A stretch of DNA of 64,000 bases from Tsukamurella sp. PLM1 (GTDB taxonomy: Bacteria; Actinomycetota; Actinomycetes; Mycobacteriales; Mycobacteriaceae), in contig NZ_AP025688.1 of assembly GCF_023168325.1 (NCBI RefSeq), forward strand, positions 248,001 through 312,000. Reading direction: 5' to 3'. Position 1 is the first letter of the stretch; each line of letters starts with the position of its first letter. Shown here piece after piece: positions 1 through 8,921 of the stretch. A program made the translations under genes and the position numbers. The notes below the pieces were generated by a model that saw nothing but the letters and a program-made list of their open reading frames with translations, was not told the DNA's origin and did not search any database.

Positions 1-148
1 GCACCGCGCCGAGCCTGGCCGCGGCGTGTGCGGCCTCGCCGAGAGCGTCCACGCCGAAGACGATCTCGGGGGCGTGGAACTTGACGGTGCGCGGCACCTC
101 GCGGGCGATCAGCGGTACCGACGCGATGCGATTGTCGAGGTGGGTCAC
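1..148 (-). CDS. Iron-containing alcohol dehydrogenase, N-terminal fragment
   Basis: The first 49 codons of a minus-strand gene run off the left edge. The start is a GTG at 148-146, with a GAGGAG ribosome site 7 bases upstream. The visible peptide opens THLDNRIASVP and contains RTVKFHAPEIVFG followed by a helix, which resembles the N-terminal strand of iron-dependent (group III) alcohol dehydrogenases. It sits 105 bases downstream of the VWA gene, with its own CRP-type site in the gap, so it probably has its own promoter. With mno nearby, it is a candidate second mycofactocin-linked dehydrogenase. That role is inference, and substrate and metal ligands lie outside the window. Confidence 0.65.
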   Translation of the reverse strand, partial: MTHLDNRIASVPLIAREVPRTVKFHAPEIVFGVDALGEAAHAAARLGAV

Positions 149-171
149 GGGGCGGCTCCTCAACGGATCGA

Positions 172-187
172 TGTGATCCATGTTACA
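172..187. promoter_or_regulatory. CRP/GlxR-like binding site before the Fe-ADH gene
   Basis: TGTGATCCATGTTACA fits the cAMP-receptor-protein consensus TGTGA-N6-TCACA with one mismatch in the right arm. Its centre is about 31 bases upstream of the GTG at 148. Related sites precede mno (4131-4146) and mftA (10627-10642). Binding is inferred. Confidence 0.5.
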
Positions 188-230
188 AGCCCGGGTGCGC
201 CGGGGGACGGTCCGTTCGCACGGGTGACTC

Positions 231-251
231 ACCTAACCGATCGGGTAGGTC
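231..251. promoter_or_regulatory. Palindromic box shared with the mno upstream region
   Basis: ACCTAACCGATCGGGTAGGT (231-250) is a 20-base inverted repeat with one mismatch. The 15 bases at 237-251 recur exactly at 4224-4238 upstream of mno, and a 10/12 match lies at 10693-10704 between mftA and mftR. The box starts just past the VWA stop codon, so it could also act as a terminator. The repetition before three related promoters favours an operator, possibly for MftR. Confidence 0.4.
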
Positions 252-253
252 AG

Positions 254-1762
254 TCACCGGAGCGCGTTGCCCAGGTCCCGGGCGCGATCGATGAGCGCCT
301 CTGCGTCGCGCGCGATCACGACACCGTCGCAGTGCTCCCGGTACGAGGGCATCGCGCACGTGGCCTGCGCCCAGTACCGCTCCGGCTCGGGGGTTACCCA
401 CGCGAGCCGGTGCACCCGCCTACGCAGCTCCGCGAGGTCGTCGGCACCGTCGGGTCGCCCGCCGGACCGTCCGTCCCCGACGATGAGCACCGACGTCCGC
501 CGCCCGAGCGAGGTGGGTGCGGCGAGCAGCTCGGAGAACACCCGTCCGTAGTCGCTGGAGGCCTCGAGGTCGATCTCCGGGTCGGCGAGGACCCGGGCCA
601 GGGCGTCGTCCCCATGACCGGCGAGCAGGGCGTCCGTGACGTCCACGGGCCGGTCGACGAAGGCGAAGACCTCGCACCGATGGGTTCGCCGGCGGATCGC
701 CTGCGCAAGCCGCAGCGCGAACGCGGTCACCGGCCGCACGGACAGCGAGACGTCCGCCAGGATCAGCACGCGTAGCCGGTCCGGCCGCGGCACCCGCGTG
801 GCGAGCCGGAAGGGGACCCCGTCGGTGCGCAGTGCCGCGCGCGCGGTGGCGCGCATGTCCAGCCGGCCGTGTCCGCGGTAGCGCACCCGCTCGCGCGGCG
901 CACCACGCATCCGCCGGAGCACCTCGTGCACCGCGAGCTCCAGCTCGGCGTGGGAGCGCGACTCGGCGCTCCCCGGCGCACCCGGCGCGGGCGCGCCCGC
1001 CTCCGCGAGGGCGCCGACGAAGTCCGCGAGCGCCGCCGCGAGCCGCTCGGCCTGCTGTCGGGTCAGTTCCTCGCCGCCCCTGTCCGCGTACAGCCGGTCC
1101 GGGTCGTAGGCGTCCAGCCAGGCCAGGATCGCCTCGGGATCCTCCCAGTGCAGGGTGCCCGCCGCCGCCACCGTGGCGCCGTCGGCCAGTCCGCCGACCT
1201 CGGTGGTGCCCGCCCGGTCCACGTCGAGGGTGTAGCTCACGCCGCGCCGGCCGCCGTCGTCGGAACCGTTGACCGACAGCTCCTCGTCGGCTGCGGTCAC
1301 CGAGAAGTCGTCGTCGTCCTTGTGCGGGTTGAAGCCCTTCTCCGCCTCGGGGGTGTCGAACAGCTCGCCCACCTCGGCCGCGCGTTCGTTGTAGTCGGCG
1401 TAGGGCGCCAGTTCCGCGTCGTCGGCGAGTTCCAGCGCGTCCGGGAAGGAGCCCGTGAGGCCGGCCCGCGACGGCTCCCGCCCGGCCGCGTCCTCCTCTG
1501 CGTCGGCTTGCGGGTCGAAGAGCTCCGCGAACGCCGCGTCGAATCCGGGGTTCTCGTGCTGGTACTTCACGCACGTGGCCCGTAGGGCCGCGGCGAGCCG
1601 GCCGCGGTCCCGGGCCCCGAGCAGGCCCAGGACGCGGCGCACCTCGATCACCTCGGCGGGCGAGGTGGCCACGCCGTGCGCCCGCAGCCGCAACCCGAAC
1701 GCCGCCGAGACGACGTCGAGGACGCCGGCCCCGCCCGCTCGGCCCGGCTCAGAGCCCGCCAT
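254..1762 (-). CDS. VWA (CoxE-like) domain protein, partner of MoxR ATPase
   Basis: Protein of 502 residues from ATG 1762, preceded by GGGAGG at good spacing. The C-terminal von Willebrand A domain has a MIDAS motif DVSLS at about residue 337 and a GDGR turn near 429. The middle is acidic and low-complexity (HKDDDDF, DDGGRR). CoxE/VWA proteins paired with MoxR AAA ATPases are metal-dependent maturation chaperones for partner enzymes. Here the pair follows mno, which suggests a role in activating the methanol dehydrogenase. The upstream ATPase frame runs into this gene with no stop, so the two may be fused (about 848 residues in all) or a stop may have been lost to a sequence error. Confidence 0.75.
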   Translation of the reverse strand: MAGSEPGRAGGAGVLDVVSAAFGLRLRAHGVATSPAEVIEVRRVLGLLGARDRGRLAAALRATCVKYQHENPGFDAAFAELFDPQADAEEDAAGREPSRAGLTGSFPDALELADDAELAPYADYNERAAEVGELFDTPEAEKGFNPHKDDDDFSVTAADEELSVNGSDDGGRRGVSYTLDVDRAGTTEVGGLADGATVAAAGTLHWEDPEAILAWLDAYDPDRLYADRGGEELTRQQAERLAAALADFVGALAEAGAPAPGAPGSAESRSHAELELAVHEVLRRMRGAPRERVRYRGHGRLDMRATARAALRTDGVPFRLATRVPRPDRLRVLILADVSLSVRPVTAFALRLAQAIRRRTHRCEVFAFVDRPVDVTDALLAGHGDDALARVLADPEIDLEASSDYGRVFSELLAAPTSLGRRTSVLIVGDGRSGGRPDGADDLAELRRRVHRLAWVTPEPERYWAQATCAMPSYREHCDGVVIARDAEALIDRARDLGNALR

Positions 1763-2799
1763 GGCCCCTCCCGCCGTGCCCCGGAACACGCTTGTGGTCG
1801 TGTTGGCCGGGCGCGCCGCCACCGTCGGGCGCTCGCGCGCGGGCACGTCCCCCGACGGTGCCGAGGCCCCGTCGGGCTGCGACCGCACGAGCGCGACATC
1901 GGAGGAGTACTTGAGCAGCGCGGCGTACAGGAGGTCGGGCGACTCGGCCGCGCTGCGGCCGGTCGCCGCCAACACCGCCGCGATCCGGGCGGCATCGATG
2001 ACCTCGGAGATCGACGGGCTCTTGCGCAGCGGCAGCCCGCGCAGCCGGCCCGCGAGCTCGACGACGTCGGCGATCGCCGACGACTCGACCTCGGGCGCCC
2101 GCGCCCCCACGATCTCCCGCTCCCGCTCCGCCGTCGGATAGCCGAGGTGGTAGTGCAGGCAGCGGCGCTTGAGCGCGGCGCTCAGCTCGCGGGTGTCGTT
2201 AGAGGTCAACACCACCCACGGCCGGGTGCGGGCCGTGAAGGTCCCGACCTCGGGCACGGTCACCTGGCTCTCGGCGAGGACCTCCAGCAATAGCGCCTCC
2301 ATCGACTCCTCCGTGCGGTCGACCTCGTCGACGAGGAGCACCACCGGCTCCTCCGAGAGGATCGCCGCCAGCAGGGCCGCGCCGCGAGGAAGGTCTCCGA
2401 GTACAGCCCGAAGTCCTGCGCCGCGAGGTGCGCCGAGGCATCGGCGAGCGACTCGAAGCCCGAGAGCTCGGCGCCGATCCGGTCGCGCAGCATCTGCACG
2501 TGCAGCAGCTGGCGGGCGTAGTCCCACTCGTACAGCGCGCGGCTGTCGTCGAGGCCCTCGTGGCACTGCAGCCGGATCAGGCGCCGCCCGGACACCTCCG
2601 CGAGCGTCTTCGCCAGCTCGGTCTTTCCGACGCCCGCCGGCCCCTCCAGGAGCAGTGGGCGGTCGAGCACCGTCGCGAGGTGCACCACGGTGGCCAGGTC
2701 GTCGTCGGCGATGTAGTCGCTCTCGCGCAACGCGTCCCGGAGCGCGGCTCCGTCCACGAACCCGGGTGGGTCCATCGGTTCCACGGCCACCGTGGTCAT
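1763..2799 (-). CDS. MoxR-family AAA ATPase, frameshifted in this sequence
   Basis: ATG at 2799 with a strong purine-rich ribosome site. The N-terminal frame carries Walker A GPAGVGKT (residues 53-60). The C-terminal frame, offset by one base, carries Walker B VVLLVDE, sensor-1 VVLTSND and the arginine region LKRRC. The frame changes at the CCC run (2374-2376 on the plus strand). One extra C would give the family sequence FLAARPLLAAI. MoxR ATPases work with VWA proteins to mature or remodel metalloenzymes, and the neighbours mno and VWA fit that. After correction the frame continues into the VWA gene without a stop. It is most likely an intact gene with a base missing from the assembly. Confidence 0.75.
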
Positions 2800-2826
2800 C
2801 TCCTTCTCCTCTGCTCGGTCCGTGCC

Positions 2827-4098
2827 TCAGTACTTCCCGTTGATCGCGTGGTCGACCACCGGGATCATCGATCCCACCGTCACCTCGCGCGGGTTGCCCG
2901 GGGTGCACCAGTCGTCCTGGATGTGCTCCGAGATCGCCAGCACCGTCTTCTCGTCGCCCTTGATCACGTCGCCCCGGCCGCTGTACTTGCCGGAGTTCAT
3001 CTGGTTCTTCTCGTAGGAATCGGTGCGGACCTGCCCGAAGTTGTCCGGGATGCCCACGTCCTTGGCGAGCCGGATCGCGGCCTCGACCGCCGCGTCCGCG
3101 GCCTGCACCGTGGTCATGTTGCGGGTGTCCACCCCCATGGCCACCGCGATCTCGGCGTACCGCTCGTAGCGCGACGGCAGGTTGTACTCCCACACGCGGG
3201 GCAGCGCGATGGCGTTGTTGAGGCCGTGGTGGCTGTCGAAGAATGCGGAGACGGCGTGCGAGATCGAGTGCACGATGCCGAGGCCGCCGGAGTTGAATGC
3301 CTGCGCGGAGATGTACTGCGCGTTCATCATCCCCTCGCGGGCCTTGAGGTTGCGGGGCTCGAACGTGGCCTCCCGCAGGTTCTTCGCGACCAGTTCGATC
3401 GAGTACAGCGCGTTCCCCAGTGAGGGCGCGAAGTCGAGGCGGGAGACGTAGGGCTCGCTGCCGTGCGCCAGCACGTCGAAGCCGCAGTACGCCGTGAAGT
3501 GCTGCGGGCAGGTGTAGTACAGCAGCGGGTCGTCGATCGCGAGGGTGACGATCGCGGCCTCGTCGAAGGCCACCCACTTGTGCGGCTTCTCCATGTCCGA
3601 GGTGTCGGTGATGACGTACGCCCACGAGGTCTCCGAGCCGGTGCCGGCCGTGGTCGATACCGCGATGTGCGGCGGGTTCTGCTGGTTCGTGGACTTCGCG
3701 AAGCCCTCGAACTCGTTGATGTTGCGGCCGTCGTGCGCGATCACCACCCGCGCGCCCTTGGCGGCGTCGTGGCTGGAACCGCCACCCACGGAGATGATGC
3801 TGTCGCACTTCTCCTTCTGGTACATCGCCGCGGCTTCCATCACGTTGTAGTCCTTGGGGTTCGACTCGACCTTGTCGAACAGGACCACCTCCACGCCCTG
3901 GTACTCGATCTTGCCGATCAGCTCCTCGATGATCCCGGAGCCGCGCAGTCCGGTGGTCACGAGCAGCGCCCGCTTGAAGCCGAGGTTCTTCGCCTCCACG
4001 CCGATGATGTCGTGCGCGCCGACGCCCATCAGGGCCCGGGGGAAGGGGTGGAACTCCTTGATCGGGAAGTCCCAGATCTGATTCAGTTCGATGGCCAT
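2827..4098 (-). CDS. mno: NDMA-dependent methanol dehydrogenase (MNO/MDO type)
   Basis: Intact protein of 423 residues from ATG 4098, with GAGGAG upstream. It belongs to the group III iron/metal alcohol dehydrogenases. The nucleotide loop GGGSSHD is at 105-111. The metal ligands are visible at the family spacing: D208, H212, H277 and H291. The sequence is close to the actinobacterial methanol:NDMA oxidoreductases, which hold NADP(H) tightly and need an external electron acceptor, believed to be mycofactocin. It oxidises methanol and other primary alcohols in the cytosol. Position directly beside the mft operon and upstream of a MoxR/VWA pair supports this. The CRP-type site at 4131-4146 suggests catabolite control. 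Confidence 0.88.
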   Translation of the reverse strand: MAIELNQIWDFPIKEFHPFPRALMGVGAHDIIGVEAKNLGFKRALLVTTGLRGSGIIEELIGKIEYQGVEVVLFDKVESNPKDYNVMEAAAMYQKEKCDSIISVGGGSSHDAAKGARVVIAHDGRNINEFEGFAKSTNQQNPPHIAVSTTAGTGSETSWAYVITDTSDMEKPHKWVAFDEAAIVTLAIDDPLLYYTCPQHFTAYCGFDVLAHGSEPYVSRLDFAPSLGNALYSIELVAKNLREATFEPRNLKAREGMMNAQYISAQAFNSGGLGIVHSISHAVSAFFDSHHGLNNAIALPRVWEYNLPSRYERYAEIAVAMGVDTRNMTTVQAADAAVEAAIRLAKDVGIPDNFGQVRTDSYEKNQMNSGKYSGRGDVIKGDEKTVLAISEHIQDDWCTPGNPREVTVGSMIPVVDHAINGKY

Positions 4099-4130
4099 GA
4101 CAGGTGCTCCTCAGGTCGGGTTCGTCAGGG

Positions 4131-4146
4131 TGTGATCCGCCTCACA
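4131..4146. promoter_or_regulatory. CRP/GlxR-like binding site before mno
   Basis: TGTGATCCGCCTCACA is a perfect TGTGA-N6-TCACA palindrome, the consensus of Crp/GlxR regulators in actinobacteria. Its centre is about 40 bases upstream of the mno start codon. Confidence 0.6.
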
Positions 4147-4223
4147 GGGTCACTCTGACGCCGGAATCGCCTGGTGGGAACAGCATCAGCGCGGAACCGT
4201 ACGGTCGACCACACCCGTCCCGT

Positions 4224-4238
4224 CCGATCGGGTAGGTC
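4224..4238. promoter_or_regulatory. Second copy of the shared box upstream of mno
   Basis: CCGATCGGGTAGGTC is identical to 237-251. It lies in the gap between the mftG stop (4257) and the mno start, upstream of the CRP-like site, in the same order as at the Fe-ADH promoter. Confidence 0.4.
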
Positions 4239-4256
4239 CGCGCCCCTCCCGGACGG

Positions 4257-5524
4257 TCAGGGCGCGATGCGGCGGGCGATCGCGTCGGCCGTCATCAGCA
4301 CGCTCGCGTGCGGGCCGCTGCGCAACGGCCCGGGGAGGACCGAGCCGTCCACCACCCGCAGCCCGACGGTGCCGGCCACGGCCCCGTCGGGCCCGGTCGC
4401 TGCGCCGAGGGGGACGGTGCCCCAGGCGTGCGAGGACATTCCGGCGGCGTGGTCGACGGTGATGCTGCCGGGCTCGACGAGGGACGCGAACGCCGGCGAG
4501 GAGAGCATCTCGACCACGTCCTGCGTGCCCGCGGCCATGCGCGCGCGGGAGGCGGCGCCGGGCTCGCCGAGATCGAGCCGGATCCCGTCGCCGCCGGAGC
4601 GGATCGAGCCGGTGGTGGGGTGTGCCATGTCGGCGACGCCGATGCACACGCCGCCGGGCGGGAGCCCGTCGATGTAGGCCGCGAAGTCGTCGGAGTAGCA
4701 GCGGATCTCGAGTCCTTCGGGGGTGTGCACGACCGCCTGCAGCAGGGTGCGGGGGCGATCGGGACCCGCGGCGCGAAGCGCACCAGCGTCTCCGGATGCT
4801 CGGACACGGGCAGCGCGCCCAGGAGCGGGGACAGCAGGGCGGCCGAGCCGAGCGTGCCCGCGGCGAGGATCACCTCGTCCGCGTCGATCCGGCCGCGGTC
4901 CGTGATCACCCCGCTCACCCGGCCGCCGGCGGCGACGAGCCGCTGTGCCTCGGCCCGCACGAGCCGCGGGCCCGTCACGCCGGGATCGTCGGTCGTGCCG
5001 GCGAGGAACGCCTCCGCCGCGGTGCGCCGCCGGCCGGTCGTGCGGTTGGACCGCACCCGGTTGAGCCCGACGCCGGGCCACGGCCCGCTTGCGCGGGGAA
5101 CCCGTGCGCCCCAGTACTCCTCGAACGCCGTCGGCACCGCGCCCAGCTCGGTGTCGGCGAAGGGCGTCACGCGCATCGCGGCCTCGACCCGGGCGAAGGC
5201 GTCGCCGATCTCGGTGGGCGGGTACGGCCAGGCGGTGTAGTCGCGGCGGTGGCCGCGCAGGAAGTAGCCGCCGTTGACGGCGGACGATCCACCGACGCCG
5301 CTGCCGCGCACCACGTCCCGCCCGCGTGCTTCGGTCGTGCGGCATACCCGGACGGCCCCGGGCTCGACGGGCAGCCGGGTGAGCGCCGTGACGTCGGGGC
5401 CGGGCGGGGTGAGCGGCCCGCGCTCGAGCAGCAGGACCCGGCGGGCGGGATCGCGGGCCAGGTGCGCCGCCACGAGGCAGCCGGCGCTGCCCGCGCCCAC
5501 GACGACGACGTCGGCGGAGGTCAT
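4257..5524 (-). CDS. mftG: Mycofactocin system GMC oxidoreductase MftG, frameshifted in this sequence
   Basis: GMC-family flavoprotein of about 422 residues after correction. It starts at ATG 5524 and overlaps the mftF stop by four bases (ATGA). The FAD-binding motif VVVVGAGSAGC is at the N-terminus, the GMC signature GSGVGGSSAVNGG follows, and the C-terminal catalytic region has HAAGMSSHAWG. The frame changes near 4751-4755, a five-G run. Adding one base gives IAPRTLLQAVVHTPEG and restores a full gene. MftG oxidises reduced mycofactocin (mycofactocinol) and links it to the respiratory chain. It ends the conserved mftA-G gene string. The break is probably a sequencing error. Confidence 0.85.
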
Positions 5525-6948
5525 CGGCGGGTGAGTGTCGGACGCAGCGCGCCGGGGTCGCGGCGGGTGAGGGCGCCCTGCCACACGCCGAGGCCGTAGG
5601 CCAGGTCGTCGAGACGGTGCAGGGCCGCCCAGGTGAACGGATCAGGATGCCGCGCCGACGGTTCCGCGAGTACCGCGGCCACCCAGGTCGCGGCGGCCTC
5701 CGCGATCGCGGCGGTCAGCAGTGGCCGCCGGAACCGCGGGACGATCAGCGCAGCCGCGGCGGCGAGCGGCCAGTGGTGACGCAAAAGCGCCGACCAGCCC
5801 TGCAGCGCTCCGAACCAGGCGGCGCGCGCGACGTTGCGGGCGGCCACCGCGTCGCCGGCGGGCACGGCGCGCAGGGCGCGGCGCAGCCGGACGAACATCC
5901 AGGCGTACACCGCCGCGGAGACCAGTGCGCCGCACCGGGTCCGGGAGAGCAGGCCCACCGTCGCGACCGCGCCGGGCACGGTCGTCACGACGGGCGCGGC
6001 GGCGGCGCCGTGCCGCCGGGCGAGCTCCGCGGCGCCGGTGCCGTAGAACCTGCGGCGGCCGAGCAGCTGACGCAGGCCGTACCGGTGCTCGTGCCCGACC
6101 CGCGCCCCCGGCTCGTAGCGCACCGTCCGGCCCGCCGCCGCGAGCCGCCAGCACAGGTCCACGTCCTCCGCCACACGCAGCGATTCGTCGAATCCGCCCG
6201 CGCCCGTGAGCGCCTCGCGGCGGGCGAGGAGCGCGGCGGAGGGCACGTACGCGAGCGGGCGGCCCGGCGCGGCGGCCGCGGGGCGCGGCCCCATGTCCAG
6301 GCTCGAGTACCGGTCGGCGTACACCGCGACGGGCCGCAGCCGCGAGGGCCGCCCGAGGCCGACGATGCGCGGCGCCACCAGGGCGACGCCGGGATCCGCG
6401 AAATGCCAGGCGGACCGGGCGAGCCAGCCCGGCTCCGGCACGGTGTCCGAGTCGAGGAAGGCCACCAGCTCGGTGTCGGCGAGCCCGGCCCCGCGGTTGC
6501 GCGCCGCGGCGGGGCCCACGTTGCGCGGCAGCCTCAGCACCCGGACCGACGGTGCGCCGCCCACCCGGATCGGGACCGGCGAACCGTCGTCCACCACGAT
6601 CACGGGCAGTCCCGGCCGGTCCGCGAGCAGGCTCGCGAGCAGGCGGTCGACACCGGACTGGTTGTCGCGCACCGGGATCACCACGGTCACACTCGGGGGC
6701 GGCGGGGGTGGGTCCGGAGGGACGGGGTCGGCCACGCCGGCGTCGAGGAGGCGGCGGGCGAGGCGCCGCGTGTCGTCGTCCGCGACGACGAGGGTACCGT
6801 CCGGGCCGATCATCGCGGCCGCCGCGCGGGACAGGGTGAGCACGCGCAGCGGGGAGCCGCCGACGAGGTGCTCGCCGCGGCGGGTGACGGCGGGCGCGAT
6901 CCGGATGGCGAAGCCCTCGGGCAGGTTCCGCTCGGCGGGGGCGGTCAC
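5521..6948 (-). CDS. mftF: Mycofactocin glycosyltransferase MftF
   Basis: Family 2 glycosyltransferase of 475 residues. The start is GTG 6948, overlapping the mftE stop in a GTGA arrangement, so a longer upstream reading is not used. The nucleotide-sugar core starts at SVTVVIPVRDN (about 86), the metal-binding DSD is at 166-168 and the ED of EDVDLCWRL at 261-262. Hydrophobic helices follow from about residue 320, placing the enzyme at the membrane. MftF adds oligo-glucose to the premycofactocin core. It is translationally coupled to mftE and mftG. Unlike its neighbours this gene is uninterrupted. Confidence 0.88.
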   Translation of the reverse strand: MTAPAERNLPEGFAIRIAPAVTRRGEHLVGGSPLRVLTLSRAAAAMIGPDGTLVVADDDTRRLARRLLDAGVADPVPPDPPPPPPSVTVVIPVRDNQSGVDRLLASLLADRPGLPVIVVDDGSPVPIRVGGAPSVRVLRLPRNVGPAAARNRGAGLADTELVAFLDSDTVPEPGWLARSAWHFADPGVALVAPRIVGLGRPSRLRPVAVYADRYSSLDMGPRPAAAAPGRPLAYVPSAALLARREALTGAGGFDESLRVAEDVDLCWRLAAAGRTVRYEPGARVGHEHRYGLRQLLGRRRFYGTGAAELARRHGAAAAPVVTTVPGAVATVGLLSRTRCGALVSAAVYAWMFVRLRRALRAVPAGDAVAARNVARAAWFGALQGWSALLRHHWPLAAAAALIVPRFRRPLLTAAIAEAAATWVAAVLAEPSARHPDPFTWAALHRLDDLAYGLGVWQGALTRRDPGALRPTLTRR

Positions 6949-7684
6949 CGGAGCCGCCCGGCGTCGTCGACGCGCCAGGCGTGCAGGGCCGCGGCGAGGT
7001 CCGCGGCGAGCCGCTCGACGAGCCTCTCGCCGTGGTCGGCCGAGGCGTCCGTCGGGTCGCCGAGCACGCCGTTCGCGGACACCGCGGCGGTGCCGCCGGC
7101 CTCCAGCGCGCCCATGAGTTCGCCGATCGGCGCGGTGTTGCCGGGTTCGATCCAGCTGCGGCGCACCGCGTCCGGGGCGAGCGCGAGTAGCACGGAGGTC
7201 TCGGTCGCGCCCGCGTGCGCGTCGGCGGCGGGGAAGGCGCACGGGAACCAGGCCGCGTCGCGGCCCTCGTACCGCAGCCGCCGCACGGCGTCGGCCAGTG
7301 GCCGTGCGTTGCCGCCGTGCCCGTTGACGATCACCAGGCGCCCCGCCCACCGGGACGCGCTGCGCCCCAGCTCGATCAGCACGGTGCGCAGGGCCTCCTG
7401 GCCGATGGAGACGGTGCCGGGGAAGTCCTCGTGCTCGCCCGAGGCGCCGTAGGGGAGTGCCGGGCCGAGGACGGCGGTGCCGTCGGGCGGGGTGAGCCGG
7501 GGGCACCGTCGGGCGGCGTGGGTGAGGCGGCGTCGACGGCCCGCCGCGCGACCTCCACCGCGATGCGGGTGTCGGTGTCCACCGGGAGGTGTGGGCCGTG
7601 CTGCTCGACGGAGCCGAGGGGCACGACCAGCACCGGCCGGACCCCGTCGAGGTCCGGCCAGGTGAGGTCGGCGAGGCGCGCCAT
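6945..7684 (-). CDS. mftE: Mycofactocin precursor peptide peptidase MftE, frameshifted in this sequence
   Basis: Creatininase-family metallopeptidase, about 246 residues after correction, from ATG 7684, six bases after the mftD stop. Metal-binding motifs are visible in both parts: EQHGPHLPVDTD in the first frame and NGHGGNARPL in the second. The frame changes at a five-G run (7499-7503). A sixth base gives PDGAPRLTPPDGTAV. MftE cleaves the modified C-terminal Val-Tyr from MftA. The run sits inside one of the repeated GCACCGTCGGG words. The break is most likely a homopolymer error because the operon is otherwise complete. Confidence 0.85.
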
Positions 7685-7690
7685 GGGGTG

Positions 7691-8908
7691 TCAGCCGCCG
7701 AAGACGCGCTCGAAGCCGTCCGGGATGATCAGGTCCTCGCGGCTGAGCTCGGCCACGTCGGCGCGGCCGAGGCCCATGAGGGTGGAGTCGACGCCCATGC
7801 GCAGCAGGTCGAGCACGTTCTCGACGCCCGCCTGCCCGTTCGCGGCGAGGCCCCACAGGTACGCGCGGCCGATCATCACGGCCTTGGCGCCGAGGGCGAG
7901 GGCCTTGACCACGTCGCTGCCGCGGCGGATCCCGCCGTCCAGCAGGACGTCCACGTCGCCGCCCACGGCGTCGGCGATGGGGCCGAGGACGCGGATGGTG
8001 GCGGGCGTCCCGTCGAGGTTGTTGCCGCCGTGGTTGGACACCGAGATGGCCGTGGCGCCGATGTCGACTGCGCGCTTGGCGTCGTCGAGGCGCGAGACGC
8101 CCTTGACCATGAACTCACCGTCCCACTGCTCGCGCAGCCACTGCAGGTCGTCCCACGTGGGCGGGGGCGTGTGCATCCACTGCCCGTAGACGTCGAAGAA
8201 GGTGGGGCCGGGCTGCCCCTTGTCGGCGATGTTCGGTGCCGTGAGATCCGGGATCTCGAGCTTGCCACCGCGGAACCAGCTCAGCGCGTACTTGGGCTTC
8301 AGAACCATCTCGGGTGCGAGGCGGGCGACGGCCTTCACATCGACCCGCTCGGGGATCTCGGGGCTGCCCCAGTCGCGGCCGATGTTGAAGACCCAGTCGG
8401 TGGTCACGATCAGGCCCTGGCACCCGGCTTCGCGGGCCCGCTGGACGCGCGCCAGGATGTCCTCGCGGCTGCCCAGCCAGTAGATCTGGAAGAAGATCTT
8501 GTCGTTGACCTCGGTGACCTCCTCGACCGGCTTGGAGGCGAAGCTGGACAGACCCATCGCGGTGCCGCGCGCCGCGGCGGCGCGGGCGACGGTGACCTCG
8601 CCGTCGATGTCGACCGCCTGCACGCCGGTCGGTGAGATCATCACGGGGAAGGCCAGTTCCTGGCCCATCACCTTCGTGGCCAGGTTGCGTTCCGGCGCGA
8701 CGCCGACCACGTGCGGCGCGAAGCCGATCTCATTGAAGGCCTCGACGTTGTCGCTCAGCGTGATCCCGCCCTGGGTGCCGGCGACCAGCGACGAGTACAC
8801 CGTCTTCGGGAGGCGCTGCTTAGCGCGGCGTTGGGCCTCGTGGACCGTCTCGAACCACGGGTTGCGGCGCCAGGGGTTCTTCTCGGCGAGTTCGGAGAGT
8901 GTCGGCAT
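7691..8908 (-). CDS. mftD: Mycofactocin FMN-dependent oxidase MftD
   Basis: Intact protein of 405 residues in the lactate-oxidase/glycolate-oxidase (alpha-hydroxy-acid dehydrogenase) family. The active-site segment SNHGGNNLDG is at 291-300, with the catalytic histidine at 293. The FMN phosphate-binding DGGIRRGSDV is at 324-333 and MIGR at about 345. MftD oxidatively deaminates the cleaved Val-Tyr product to premycofactocin, the redox-active alpha-keto amide. It starts 13 bases after the mftC stop, in the same operon. Confidence 0.93.
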   Translation of the reverse strand: MPTLSELAEKNPWRRNPWFETVHEAQRRAKQRLPKTVYSSLVAGTQGGITLSDNVEAFNEIGFAPHVVGVAPERNLATKVMGQELAFPVMISPTGVQAVDIDGEVTVARAAAARGTAMGLSSFASKPVEEVTEVNDKIFFQIYWLGSREDILARVQRAREAGCQGLIVTTDWVFNIGRDWGSPEIPERVDVKAVARLAPEMVLKPKYALSWFRGGKLEIPDLTAPNIADKGQPGPTFFDVYGQWMHTPPPTWDDLQWLREQWDGEFMVKGVSRLDDAKRAVDIGATAISVSNHGGNNLDGTPATIRVLGPIADAVGGDVDVLLDGGIRRGSDVVKALALGAKAVMIGRAYLWGLAANGQAGVENVLDLLRMGVDSTLMGLGRADVAELSREDLIIPDGFERVFGG

Positions 8909-8921
8909 GGTTCGTCTTTCG

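Noticed and set aside
254..3808. One 1,184-codon open frame on the minus strand
   Set aside because: It joins the VWA gene, the second half of the ATPase and an out-of-frame reading of mno. Only 254 to about 2376 is coding in that frame.
5617..7452. Long plus-strand frame opposite mftF and mftE
   Set aside because: No recognisable motif, Arg/Gly/Ala-rich composition, and opposite strongly supported mft genes; a GC-bias shadow.
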